Below are positions 7,353-15,428 of a stretch of 64,000 nucleotides of DNA, in pieces. Below the pieces are notes generated by a model, which was not told where the DNA came from, made no database searches, and worked only from the letters and a program-made list of their open reading frames with translations. Positions within the stretch are counted from its first letter, which is position 1; each line of letters begins with the position of its first letter. Both the position numbers and the translations under genes were made by a program. Source of the stretch: Nocardia altamirensis NBRC 108246 (GTDB lineage: Bacteria > Actinomycetota > Actinomycetes > Mycobacteriales > Mycobacteriaceae); contig NZ_BDAY01000063.1 in NCBI RefSeq assembly GCF_001612685.1, positions 1-64,000 on the forward strand. Reading direction: 5' to 3'.

Positions 7353-8273
7353 TCAGCGCAAGGTGACTTGACGCGACCGAAGGCCGTCCCGCGAACGCCG
7401 CTCGTCGGCGGCCAGCGGGGCATCCGTGGCCAGCGCCTCGGCCAGCCGAGCGCCGAATTCCTGTGCGGGCTTGGTCCATTCCTCGGCATGCCGCTCCGGG
7501 TCCAAGTCGAAGACCGGGACGAGCACACCGTGCGTGCGGAACGAACCCGCGAACCGGGAACCCTCGCCGAGCTGCAGGCCACCGGCGGCGTGCACGCGCG
7601 CCAGCGCCAGCATCAGGTCGTCCTCGTCCTCCGGACGGACCCAGCGGATGTGCGCCTTCTCGCCGGCATCCACCCACCACGCCGCGCCAACCGCGTCCGC
7701 GCCCAACGCAATCCGCGCCGACGGCATGATCGCCTGCTTGGCCTGCTCGATGGTCGCGGCGACCTGCGCGTCGGGCTGCACGCCCTCGGGCACCCACCAG
7801 TCGAAGTCCTGGTGCACCGTGAGATCCAGGTCCGCACCGGCATCGATCACGTCGGCCAGCCGAGGGCCGCCCGCCACGCTCTCCACCGAGGCCAGCGAGT
7901 CGCCCGGCTCCGCGGACTGCGTCCACAGGATGGCGGCGGCCAGATCGCTCCCGGGATCGGTGCCCTGGAACTGCATTTGCGCGCCGACGTAGCCGCTCGG
8001 CTCGTCGCCGGCCCGCACCAGCGCGGCGACCGCACCGGGCAGCACAGTGGCAAGGACCACCGGACGCTCCGCCGCGACACTCGACGCTAGCTTCAGCTCG
8101 GCGGTCGCCGACGGCACGAATTCGCGCAGCGCGACCAGATCGCACTCCGCGGCCAGTCCCTCGAAGGGACGCGTCACGGACTCGGCCGCCTGCTCCAGCG
8201 CTGCCTTCCGCTCGGCGAGACGCTGCGCCCGGTTCCCTCCGGGCTTAGGACTATTGCGCTTGCTCTTTCCCAC
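7353..8273 (-). CDS. DUF5926 family protein
   Basis: 306 residues with a lysine-rich start (MGKSKRNSPKPGGN), a coiled stretch RLAERKAALEQAAE, then an acidic globular body (QDFDWWVPEG, EKAHIRWVRPEDEDD, FDLDPERHAEEW). This layout is that of DUF5926, a conserved actinobacterial family sometimes mislabelled as topoisomerase II. No catalytic motif is apparent. The cytoplasmic basic tail suggests nucleic-acid or ribosome contact, which is only inference. It starts at an ATG and has 176 bp of non-coding DNA before it. The same family is found beside glpQ1 in related genomes. Confidence 0.75.
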   Translation of the reverse strand: MGKSKRNSPKPGGNRAQRLAERKAALEQAAESVTRPFEGLAAECDLVALREFVPSATAELKLASSVAAERPVVLATVLPGAVAALVRAGDEPSGYVGAQMQFQGTDPGSDLAAAILWTQSAEPGDSLASVESVAGGPRLADVIDAGADLDLTVHQDFDWWVPEGVQPDAQVAATIEQAKQAIMPSARIALGADAVGAAWWVDAGEKAHIRWVRPEDEDDLMLALARVHAAGGLQLGEGSRFAGSFRTHGVLVPVFDLDPERHAEEWTKPAQEFGARLAEALATDAPLAADERRSRDGLRSRQVTLR

Positions 8274-8449
8274 GGGGGGTCAACCTACATGGTGCGCAGC
8301 GCTGGTACACCGCGCGCCACGACACCGGATGGCACCAAACTCTGGACGCGTGGCGCGCATCGGCCCGTCGCGACCGATCGGTGGCGGTGCCGAGGCGGGT
8401 TCACGTGACCAAATGCCTTGGCCGGAGGCACCTTCGGCCGTGCGACCGA

Positions 8450-9217
8450 TCACGCAGCGTCCAGGACCGCCTTCGTCCGCCCCGGATGGTTGGTGGCGAC
8501 CCAGCTGACGCCGAGATCGGCGCACAGGCGCACGTCGTCGGGTTCGTCGACGGTCCAGCAGTAGGTGGCGCGGCCTGCGGCGGCAGCCTTGTCGACCAGT
8601 TCGGGATGGTCGCGCAGCGTCTTCACCGACGGTCCGACAGCAGTAGCGCCGACCGTGGTCGCGGCACTACCGCCGAGGTAGCGCGACGACTCACCGAGCA
8701 GCACGGTCGGCAGCAGCGGCGCGGCGCGGCGGATCCGCCAGACCGCGGTAGCCGCGAAAGACATGACTACGGCGCGGGAATGGTCGGCCGAGGCCGGGGT
8801 GGCGATGCCGAACCGCTGCAGCTCGGCGAGCAGCTTGTTCTCCACCAGCGCGCCGTAGCGCACCGGATGCTTGGTCTCGATGAACAGCTTGGTCGGCCTG
8901 CTCCGCCAGTCCAGCACCAGGCTGATCAGCTCGGCCAGGGTGAGCACCTCGGCGGGCGCGCCGTCGACGCCGAAGTCGAGTTCCTTGAGTTCGTCCAGCG
9001 TCATCTCGCTGACCAGGCCGGTGCCGGACGAGGTCCGGTCGACGGTGCGGTCGTGCACGCAGACGAGGTGACCGTCCCTGGTCAGCCGGACATCGCACTC
9101 GACACCGTCCGCGCCCTCCTGCAGCGCCAATTCATATGCGGCGAGTGTGTGTTCGGGACGCGCCGCCGACGCACCGCGATGCGCGACGACGAACGGCGCC
9201 CGACTGTCCTGGCTCAC
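8450..9217 (-). CDS. glpQ1: glycerophosphodiester phosphodiesterase
   Basis: 255 residues of the GDPD TIM-barrel family. Seen: the N-terminal AHRGASAARPEHTLAAY with the catalytic His and metal-binding Glu, GVECDVRLTRDGHLVCVHD with the second Glu-Asp pair and the second catalytic His, and IETKHP in the middle strand. It hydrolyses glycerophosphodiesters to glycerol-3-phosphate and an alcohol, recycling phospholipid head groups. There is no signal peptide, so it is probably cytoplasmic. Its start overlaps the stop of the DUF4328 gene by four bases (ATGA), so the two are translationally coupled, as are Rv3843c and Rv3842c. Confidence 0.92.
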   Translation of the reverse strand: MSQDSRAPFVVAHRGASAARPEHTLAAYELALQEGADGVECDVRLTRDGHLVCVHDRTVDRTSSGTGLVSEMTLDELKELDFGVDGAPAEVLTLAELISLVLDWRSRPTKLFIETKHPVRYGALVENKLLAELQRFGIATPASADHSRAVVMSFAATAVWRIRRAAPLLPTVLLGESSRYLGGSAATTVGATAVGPSVKTLRDHPELVDKAAAAGRATYCWTVDEPDDVRLCADLGVSWVATNHPGRTKAVLDAA

Positions 9218-10263
9218 TTGGCCATAACCTCCTCGTGCTCACGGTCCAGTGCACCGTTGTGGTCATCCTGGGTTTCCTGGTCTTCGCCTGCCCGCTCGCC
9301 CGGGGCCTGCCCCGCGGGGTGCACCGGCTCGATCACCGGAACGGCCGGGTCGACGGCGACCACCCAGCGCCGGGCGGACCTGCTCCGGCCGCGCAGGTCT
9401 TGCTGCTCGACCGTCCTGATCATGGCGAGGGTCAGCACGGCGACCGCGGCGGCGACCAGGTCGGTGCCCGCGGTGAACAGCACCCCGTCGGCCTTCACCT
9501 GCAATGAGTCCGCAGTCCGCCACAGCAGCGCGGCCGCGGCGACCAGACCGCCGAACACCCAGGCGGCCCACCAGATCCGGACCGCATGCAGCGCGCGCGG
9601 ATCGTCACGCTGCGCGACCATCTCGGTCAGGAAAACCCCGGGCCACAGCAGGTTGACGACGGGAATCAGGCTGCCGAGCACCAGCATTCGCACCGAGCGC
9701 GGATCGTCGCGGCCTGCCGCCGCAAAGGTGGCGCGGCGCGTCCGGATCAGCCAGCCGAGCACCCCGAGCGCGGCAAGCAGCGCGAGCACAACGGCGAGCA
9801 GCGCCGCGCCGATCACCAGCGCGTCCGAGCAGAACAGCAGCGCAGGGTGGATCAGCCGGGTGCGGTTGCGCAGCAACAAAACATAGCGAAGCACCTCGGC
9901 GAAGGCGGCCACACCGAAGACCGCCGCGGTGGCGATCAACAGGGTGGAGACCCGAGCGGTCAAGCGGGCGAACGGACTCGACACGGCGTCGGTCGCGGCA
10001 GGCGCGGGCTGGTCGATCAGGCCCCAGCGCGGAATCTGGGTGTAGCGCGGGGTTTCCCGCGAGGCGGGCCGTCCGGCGGCCGGGCGGCGCACCCGATGGT
10101 CGGGCCGTCGCGCCACCCAGCGGTAGTTGCGTCGTTCGGCGGGCGCGTCGATGGGCGCGGGCGAGAGCAGCACGCCGCGGCAGCGCGGACACCAGTGCAT
10201 CGGGGCCGACTGCACGGCCCAGCGCGCGCCACACCGCGCACACGGTTGGACGACCGTACTCAC
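9214..10263 (-). CDS. DUF4328 membrane protein with zinc ribbon
   Basis: 349 residues. The N-terminus has a zinc ribbon (CARC near residue 8, then CPRC near residue 25), then a basic linker, then about six membrane helices in the DUF4328 arrangement. An acidic cytoplasmic tail (GEDQETQDDHNGALDREHEE) follows. The function is unknown; it corresponds in position to Rv3843c. The start is a GTG whose first bases overlap the stop of a 24-codon upstream frame (GTGA), with GAGGAGG as ribosome binding site. It is the first large gene of a two-gene unit with glpQ1. Confidence 0.8.
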   Translation of the reverse strand: MSTVVQPCARCGARWAVQSAPMHWCPRCRGVLLSPAPIDAPAERRNYRWVARRPDHRVRRPAAGRPASRETPRYTQIPRWGLIDQPAPAATDAVSSPFARLTARVSTLLIATAAVFGVAAFAEVLRYVLLLRNRTRLIHPALLFCSDALVIGAALLAVVLALLAALGVLGWLIRTRRATFAAAGRDDPRSVRMLVLGSLIPVVNLLWPGVFLTEMVAQRDDPRALHAVRIWWAAWVFGGLVAAAALLWRTADSLQVKADGVLFTAGTDLVAAAVAVLTLAMIRTVEQQDLRGRSRSARRWVVAVDPAVPVIEPVHPAGQAPGERAGEDQETQDDHNGALDREHEEVMAK

Positions 10264-10334
10264 TGTGCCTCCTCGGCGGCATTCACTAGCCCTACATGGT
10301 TACGCAAGCTGCCGCTTCCAGGCCTGACGTTCAT
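10260..10334 (-). CDS. 24-residue upstream ORF coupled to the DUF4328 gene
   Basis: A short frame starting at ATG, with AGGAGG eight bases upstream, and ending in a TGA that overlaps the GTG start of the DUF4328 gene. The peptide begins MNVRPGSGSLRNHVGLVNAA. Its central bases are copy A of a 43-bp element that recurs before gltB, where the same frame reads NVRLGGGSLRNH in phase with gltB. Two of the differences in that stretch are silent, which favours selection on the peptide. It could be a leader peptide that controls translation of the next gene. The ribosome binding site and the coupled stop are what support it. Confidence 0.5.
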   Translation of the reverse strand: MNVRPGSGSLRNHVGLVNAAEEAQ

Positions 10335-10339
10335 GCCGC
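10297..10339. repeat. dispersed 43-bp element, copy A
   Basis: This segment is identical at 36 of 43 positions, without gaps, to 41542-41584. The longest shared runs are TGGTTACGCAAGCT and GCCTGACGTTC. It lies 34 bases upstream of the minus-strand DUF4328 gene, in the same orientation relative to the downstream gene as copy B has to gltB. Confidence 0.8.
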
Positions 10340-10355
10340 ATGCCTCCTGGGCCCG

Positions 10356-10727
10356 CTAATAGATCTTCGCCTGCCGGTCGCCGTCGGCCACCAGTGGGCG
10401 GCCCGACTGCTGCCACGCCACCATCCCACCGCGGACCTGGATCGCCTCGAAGCCGATGTGCGTGAGGTATTCGACCACCTGGAGGGAACGCCCGCCTTGC
10501 CTGCAGATGACGTAGAGATCGACGTCGAAGTCCAGCTCGTCCACCCGGGCAGGCACATCGACCATCGGAATGTGGATCGCCCCCGGCGCATGCCCGAGCT
10601 GCCATTCGTCGTCCTCGCGCACATCGAGCAGGATCGCTCGGGCGGCGTCGGCCGTGGCAGGGGCGCTGCTGTCGAATTCGCTCGGCACCGCGTCCACCGG
10701 TACCGAAGGAACGTGGGGACTCGTCAC
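10356..10727 (-). CDS. rhodanese-like domain protein
   Basis: 123 residues from a GTG start preceded by AGGATC; a longer frame to 10805 adds an unconserved leader. A single rhodanese domain is present: ILLDVREDDEWQLGHAPGAIHIP in two parts, then the active-site loop VICRQGGRS with the catalytic Cys, and a terminal GGMVAWQQSG. Such proteins carry persulfide sulfur in sulfur transfer or detoxification in the cytoplasm. It is a single gene; the element-bearing gap and the DUF4328 gene follow. Confidence 0.88.
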   Translation of the reverse strand: MTSPHVPSVPVDAVPSEFDSSAPATADAARAILLDVREDDEWQLGHAPGAIHIPMVDVPARVDELDFDVDLYVICRQGGRSLQVVEYLTHIGFEAIQVRGGMVAWQQSGRPLVADGDRQAKIY

Positions 10728-10888
10728 GGTTTCGATCCTGCCATGGTCGTCGAGGTGCCGTGGAGTTCCGGTGAGCGGCCGGCAGCTCGAGCGGCTCGAC
10801 AGCACGCCGGTACTTCAGGTATGTTCTGCGTCCCGGAACCGTGAGCGATGCCCGGTTCGCGTGGCGCTTGTGCATATCTCCGACAGAG

Positions 10889-10918
10889 TTATCCACATAA
10901 TCCACAACCTCATCCACA
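10889..10918 (+). promoter_or_regulatory. three adjacent DnaA-box-like sites
   Basis: TTATCCACA (10889-10897) is a perfect DnaA box and is directly followed by TAATCCACA (10898-10906) and TCATCCACA (10910-10918). They lie in a 530-bp non-coding gap (10728-11258) that also contains an AT-rich stretch at about 11187-11225. No dnaA or dnaN is nearby, so this is not oriC. It may be a DnaA-titrating or regulatory site. Confidence 0.55.
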
Positions 10919-11258
10919 GGCTGGCGCTATCAGACTGCGCCTCCGTTCCAGTGTTCGGCTATCAAAGCAACTGGTCGGCTACTTCATTTCGGATGCCCGA
11001 CGCGGGTGTCCCGCGCCGATCAAGGGTGCTCAGCAGACCTGCCGCTGCGTCGGGCGACGCGGACGACCGATCCGAGACTCCCCTCCACCCACCAATCCCG
11101 GAGCGGTCATCCGCCCGCCGACCTCGGAACTCGCGGTGCGACGAGTCCCGATAACTACTTGGACGGCCGCGAGTCCGATTCGGTTCCATAAAAAACGAGA
11201 ACACTAACGAAAAACTTAAATACTGGGCTCCACCGGTAGCTATCGGTAGCCTGTGGCC

Positions 11259-11873
11259 ATGAACGTGAGCAGGGGGCTACTCGACGGCATGGACACAGCC
11301 GGCCTCAACGTCGCACTCTCCGAGGCCACGTGCCTCGGCTTGGAGGTCGACGCACCGGCTGGACAACTACGACTCGGCCTAGAAGTGCTGACCCTTCCGG
11401 CGGAGCAAGGCACCCCGACCGAAGACTCCCGCGTTAAGTTGACCTTCACTGGGGTCAGCCGGGTTGCCGCCTCGTTGCGGACGCAAAACTGGGATGACGT
11501 CGACGCCCAGGTGCTCCCCCTGCAACTGGATGGTCTGGACGAGGCGATCCGCAGCTTCGGCGGCGGCCGCCTGCACGGCTGGGAATTCATCGACCTCGAC
11601 GACAGCGGCTGGGCCCTGTGGGGCGAGCTGCTGAGCTTCGACACCACCATCGACGACCACGAGTCGGCGCACGTGATGGAGTTCTCCCAGGAGGAAGGCA
11701 TCGACCCGCGCGAGCTCGACGTCAGGGTGTGGTTCGACAACGTACTCATCCACGACTCGAACGGCAGGGAGATCTCGCTGGCCGAGTTCATCGCGGGCGG
11801 CAAGCGCTGGTGGGCGGCGCACGACGCTGGCGATCCGCGCGCCACCAGGCCCGGTATCGCACCGCCACTCTGA
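11259..11873 (+). CDS. hypothetical acidic protein
   Basis: 204 residues from an ATG; a GTG six bases upstream is also possible. The protein is acidic and tryptophan-containing with no membrane segment. Recognisable stretches are LHGWEFIDLDDSGW in the middle and VRVWFDNVLIHDSNGREI followed by GGKRWWAAHDAGDPR at the end. I do not recognise the family. The even spread of conserved-looking aromatic and acidic residues and a good terminator downstream support it as a real cytoplasmic gene. It is preceded by an AT-rich promoter-like region and stands alone, convergent with msrA. Confidence 0.75.
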   Translation: MNVSRGLLDGMDTAGLNVALSEATCLGLEVDAPAGQLRLGLEVLTLPAEQGTPTEDSRVKLTFTGVSRVAASLRTQNWDDVDAQVLPLQLDGLDEAIRSFGGGRLHGWEFIDLDDSGWALWGELLSFDTTIDDHESAHVMEFSQEEGIDPRELDVRVWFDNVLIHDSNGREISLAEFIAGGKRWWAAHDAGDPRATRPGIAPPL

Positions 11874-11880
11874 ACGCCGA

Positions 11881-11917
11881 GACCGCACAGCCGGACTACC
11901 GGAGGTGCGGTCCTTTT
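11881..11917 (+). terminator. intrinsic terminator with T-run
   Basis: The stem GACCGCAC/GTGCGGTC (11881-11888 with 11905-11912) is followed by CTTTT, seven bases after the stop of the hypothetical gene. It is a classical intrinsic terminator. Confidence 0.8.
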
Positions 11918-11955
11918 CTGCCCGAAGACAGTAGGTTCACCCGCGGTCCAGTTCC

Positions 11956-12636
11956 TCAGGCGCCCAAGCCGACCGGGCAGCTGACCCCGGTCGCGTGCAC
12001 CGGGCAGTAGCCGCCGGGGTTCTTGGCCAGATACTGCTGGTGATAGCCCTCCGCGTAGTAGAACGCCGAAAGATCGGGCAGCTCGGTGATTTCCGTGGTG
12101 ATCGCGCCGTACCCGGCCGCGGCGAGCCGCTCGCCGAAGGCCGCGGCGGTGCCGCGCGCGGTCTCGGCCTGCTCGGCGTCCCTGGTGAAGATCGCCGAAC
12201 GATACTGGGTGCCGCGATCGTTGCCTTGGCGCATGCCCTGGGTCGGATCGTGGTTCTCCCAGAAGTGCCGAAGCACACTCGGGTAGTCGAGCACCGCGGG
12301 ATCGAACACGATCAGTACGGCCTCGGTATGCCCGGTCTGGCCGCTGCACACCTCTTCATAGGTCGGGTTCGGCGTATAGCCGCCGACGTATCCGACGGCC
12401 GTCGTATATACCCCGTCGAGCTGCCAGAACTCCTGCTCGGCGCCCCAGAAACAGCCCATAGCCAGCACCGCGACCTGCAGGCCCGCTGGAAACGGCGGGC
12501 GGATGGGGTGACCGTTGACGAAGTGGGTACCCGGCACCAGGATCGGTTCTGCCCGGCCGGGCAGTGCTCGATCCTCGGCGACCATGACGGGCCCAGTAAG
12601 GCGCAGCCGCCCCACTAGTTCGTCGTACCACGACAT
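11956..12636 (-). CDS. msrA: peptide methionine sulfoxide reductase A
   Basis: 226 residues, the usual length for the long MsrA form. The active-site motif GCFWGAEQEFW holds the nucleophilic Cys near residue 61. VGYVGGYTPNPTYEEVCSG, GHTEAV, DRGTQYRSAIF and YYAEGYHQQYLAKNPGGY follow in the family order. Recycling cysteines are in YCPVHATGVSCP at the C-terminus. It reduces methionine-S-sulfoxide in oxidised proteins using thioredoxin. It is divergent from sodA, another oxidative-defence gene, across a 208-bp gap. Confidence 0.97.
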   Translation of the reverse strand: MSWYDELVGRLRLTGPVMVAEDRALPGRAEPILVPGTHFVNGHPIRPPFPAGLQVAVLAMGCFWGAEQEFWQLDGVYTTAVGYVGGYTPNPTYEEVCSGQTGHTEAVLIVFDPAVLDYPSVLRHFWENHDPTQGMRQGNDRGTQYRSAIFTRDAEQAETARGTAAAFGERLAAAGYGAITTEITELPDLSAFYYAEGYHQQYLAKNPGGYCPVHATGVSCPVGLGA

Positions 12637-12844
12637 GGTTCGATGCTACGCGTGAGGTTCGACGGTGCCGATGCCGGTGACGTGACGATGCACAGCCCGC
12701 ATTAGTCGCGAACCAGTACCGCAACGTCGCGGTGCGGCACCGGAATGCGGGGGCATCAGGCCCGGTTGGAACCGAGCGGGTGTACGAATGATGGTTGGGT
12801 GTGCTCGAGAAGGGCGCACACAGCCCGACATAGGAAGGGACATC

Positions 12845-13468
12845 GTGGCTGAGTACACGCTGCCAGATCTGGATTACGACTACAGCGCCCTGGAGCCCCA
12901 CATCTCCGGGCAGATCAACGAGCTGCATCATTCCAAGCACCACGCCGCGTACGTCGCGGGCGCGAACACCGCGCTCGAGAAGCTGGAAGCCGCGCGCGAA
13001 AGCGGCGATCACGGCGCCATTTTCCTGTACGAGAAGAACCTGGCCTTCCACCTCGGCGGCCACGTCAACCACTCCATCTGGTGGAAGAACCTGTCCCCCA
13101 ACGGTGGCGACAAGCCGGTCGGCGACCTCGCCGCGGCGATCGATGACCAGTTCGGCTCGTTCGACAAGTTCCGCGGCCAGTTCACCGCCGCGGCCAACGG
13201 CCTGCAGGGCTCCGGCTGGGCGGTGCTCGGCTACGACACCCTCGGCCAGAAGCTGCTGACCTTCCAGCTCTACGACCAGCAGGCCAACGTCCCGCTGGGC
13301 ATCATCCCGCTGCTGCAGGTCGACATGTGGGAGCACGCCTTCTACCTGCAGTACAAGAACGTCAAGGCGGACTACGTCACCGCGTTCTGGAACGTCGTCA
13401 ACTGGGAAGACGTGCAGGAGCGCTTCGCGCGCGCCGTCAGCCAGGGCAAGGGACTGATCTTCGGCTAG
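12845..13468 (+). CDS. sodA: superoxide dismutase, Fe/Mn family (Mn-type residue)
   Basis: 207 residues from GTG, preceded by GGAAGGG. It is nearly collinear with mycobacterial SodA: metal ligands in ELHHSKHH, NHSIWWKN and DMWEHAFYLQ. At the second-sphere position where M. tuberculosis FeSOD has His (YDHQ), this protein has Gln (LYDQQAN), the residue found in the manganese enzyme of M. smegmatis. I therefore expect Mn preference. It has no signal peptide, although such SODs are often exported in this group. A manganese-riboswitch gene lies 1.2 kb downstream, consistent with a manganese-handling neighbourhood. Confidence 0.96.
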   Translation: MAEYTLPDLDYDYSALEPHISGQINELHHSKHHAAYVAGANTALEKLEAARESGDHGAIFLYEKNLAFHLGGHVNHSIWWKNLSPNGGDKPVGDLAAAIDDQFGSFDKFRGQFTAAANGLQGSGWAVLGYDTLGQKLLTFQLYDQQANVPLGIIPLLQVDMWEHAFYLQYKNVKADYVTAFWNVVNWEDVQERFARAVSQGKGLIFG

Positions 13469-13483
13469 TAGCCGGGAACCCCT

Positions 13484-13535
13484 AACGGGCCCGCGCCCCT
13501 TCCGTCGTTTCGGCGGTTCGGGGCGCGGGCCCGTT
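13484..13535 (+). terminator. sodA terminator
   Basis: A perfect 16-bp stem, AACGGGCCCGCGCCCC with GGGGCGCGGGCCCGTT, and a 20-base loop, starting 15 bases after sodA. The rest of the gap to 13823 shows no gene. Confidence 0.85.
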
Positions 13536-13823
13536 CGCGTCCGGCGCACGCCCGAGCGGCAAACCGGTATCGGATAGACCTTCCATTCGCAACGACTGAT
13601 TTCGCTCGGACATGGGTAACTCGCCGGGTACGCCCAGAGCTCAGCCGAACGCCTGACCGCCGGTCCGGTTAGGAACTATCGAGGCACTTACGACCGGCAA
13701 GAAACGCGGAGAGGCGGACTAGCACTCTTTGGTACTTGTGTGCCAGGTGATTCGTAGTTCATTCTCTGAATCCATAGTTGGAGGACGGGCAAGGCCGCCC
13801 CCGGTTCCACGACGGGAGGCACG

Positions 13824-14351
13824 ATGCGTACGAATGGACCGATCGGCATCACGCCGTTCCATGCCCGCGGCTCGCTGCGGGGCTTCGTCATTTCCGGCCG
13901 CTGGCCGGACACCACCAAGGAGTGGGCGCAGGTGCTCGTGCTCGCCGTCCGGGTGGCGACGCTGCCCGGTCTGCTGTCCACCTCGACGGTGTTCGGGGTG
14001 CGCGAGGAGCTGCCCGACGATCCGGCGCCGGACATGGTTGGCCTCGTGATGGCCGAGGGCACGGTGCTCGGCGCGGAGGCTCTCGCACCCGGCCGGTTTG
14101 CCGATCATGTGCCCGCCGCCCTGCTGATGCTGCATCCCCCCTCGGAAACCCGCCCGTCGCTGCCGGAGTGCGCGGGCGCGGCCTCGGGGTGCGTGCTGCT
14201 GCCCGGCGTGCCGCATCTCGGCCTGGAGCATCGCGCCGCGTGGGCCGAGGCGGAGTCGGACGGCACGGTCACCTCCCTGGTCAGCCGCGTCGGACTTGAC
14301 CCGATCAGCGATCCCGACACCGCGGTTCTGGCTATGCTGCTCGCCGCGTAA
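13824..14351 (+). CDS. conserved hypothetical protein, Rv3847-like position
   Basis: 175 residues beginning with MRTNGPIGITPFHARGSLRG and an internal helix-rich body (WAQVLVLAVRVATLPGLLS, VPAALLMLHPPSE). There is a second half rich in Cys, Gly and Leu, with no clear membrane helix. I do not recognise a domain. Length and position directly after sodA match Rv3847, a conserved mycobacterial protein of unknown function. The start ATG follows GGGAGG at 13814-13819. It is followed by the riboswitch-controlled exporter gene. Confidence 0.75.
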   Translation: MRTNGPIGITPFHARGSLRGFVISGRWPDTTKEWAQVLVLAVRVATLPGLLSTSTVFGVREELPDDPAPDMVGLVMAEGTVLGAEALAPGRFADHVPAALLMLHPPSETRPSLPECAGAASGCVLLPGVPHLGLEHRAAWAEAESDGTVTSLVSRVGLDPISDPDTAVLAMLLAA

Positions 14352-14454
14352 GGGCACCCGAAACCTCGGACGCGGATCCCCAAACTTATTGCGCGCATTG
14401 CGATTTCGATTACAGCAAGTTGGCATGCCGCCATGCGCGCGGGTACAGTCGGTG

Positions 14455-14640
14455 ACAGCGAAGGGGAGTAGCCCCCAATTGCGCAGTCGACATACTGATC
14501 CACGGCCTCACCAAGGCTCGGGTCCGGCTGCGTGAACCGGGATCATCCGGTGGGCGAGACCTTCGGCCTAGACAACATTTCGTTGTCGGCCGGAGGCGTA
14601 CCCAGACTCCGGTCGGCAGGCCGGAGACCCGGGAGCCGCA
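14455..14640 (+). promoter_or_regulatory. yybP-ykoY (manganese) riboswitch
   Basis: The leader before the GDT1-type gene carries the two invariant blocks of the yybP-ykoY aptamer: AAGGGGAGTAGCC at 14461 and GCGAGACC at 14554. Between them lies GTCGACATACTGA. A hairpin around GACAACATTTCGTTGTC (14570-14586) and a second around CTCCGG/CCGGAG (14607-14626) follow, the latter just before the ribosome binding site GGGAG. This class senses Mn(II) and turns on exporters. Control is probably at translation or by termination near 14626. Confidence 0.85.
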
Positions 14641-14646
14641 CATATC

Positions 14647-15372
14647 ATGATCGCCACCGTTTTGCTGAGTATCGGCATCGTCTTCCTCGCCGAGCTGGGC
14701 GACAAATCCCAGCTGATGGCGTTGACGTTCGCGCTGCGCTACCGCTGGTGGGTGGTGCTCGGCGGCATCGCGACCGCCTCCGCCGCAGTGCACCTGATCT
14801 CGGTCGGCGTCGGATACTTCCTCGGATCGGCACTGCCGACCACGGCCATTGCCCTGGTCGCAGCCCTCACCTTCCTCGCCGTCGGCCTCTGGACGTTGCG
14901 TGAGCACTTCGGCGCGGACGAAGAGAACCCCACCCCGAAGTCACTGCGGGCCAGCGCCGCACCGTTCTTCGTTGTCCTGTCCGCCTTCCTGCTCGCCGAG
15001 CTCGGCGACCGCACCATGTTCGCGACCGCCGCGCTGGCCACCGACTACGACTGGGTCGGCGTGTGGGTCGGCTCGACCGTCGGCATGGTCGCCGCGGACG
15101 CGCTGGCCATCGGCATCGGCATCCTGGTCGGTAAGCACCTGCCGGAACGAGCCATCGGCATCGGCTCCGGCCTGCTGTTCCTCTACTTCGGCACGGTGAC
15201 CTTGCTCAGCACGGTCGCGCCCGCGCTCAGCGGTGCGGCGGTGGCCACCCTTGCCGCGCTCGTCCCCGCACTCGCGGGTGGTGTCCTGTTGATCGCGGCA
15301 CGGAAGCGGGCACGTCGGCAGTCGCCCATCGAGGCGACCCTCCCCCAGCCTGCGCCCGAAGCGCCTCGGTAG
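14647..15372 (+). CDS. TMEM165/GDT1 family manganese exporter
   Basis: 241 residues and about six to seven membrane helices. The UPF0016/GDT1 signature occurs twice in inverted halves: AELGDKSQLMALTFALRYRW near residue 14 and LLAELGDRTMFATAALATDY near residue 117. Both contain the acidic ExGD(K/R) cation-binding motif. Members move Mn(II) or Ca(II) out of the cytoplasm. The yybP-ykoY riboswitch directly upstream argues for Mn(II) export when manganese is in excess. The position corresponds to Rv3848. The C-terminal tail is basic and short. Confidence 0.9.
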   Translation: MIATVLLSIGIVFLAELGDKSQLMALTFALRYRWWVVLGGIATASAAVHLISVGVGYFLGSALPTTAIALVAALTFLAVGLWTLREHFGADEENPTPKSLRASAAPFFVVLSAFLLAELGDRTMFATAALATDYDWVGVWVGSTVGMVAADALAIGIGILVGKHLPERAIGIGSGLLFLYFGTVTLLSTVAPALSGAAVATLAALVPALAGGVLLIAARKRARRQSPIEATLPQPAPEAPR

Positions 15373-15428
15373 CCCGTGAAATAGCGCCTGACTGAGGCGG
15401 TTACCGGCACGCCCGCTGTGGTGCGCGC

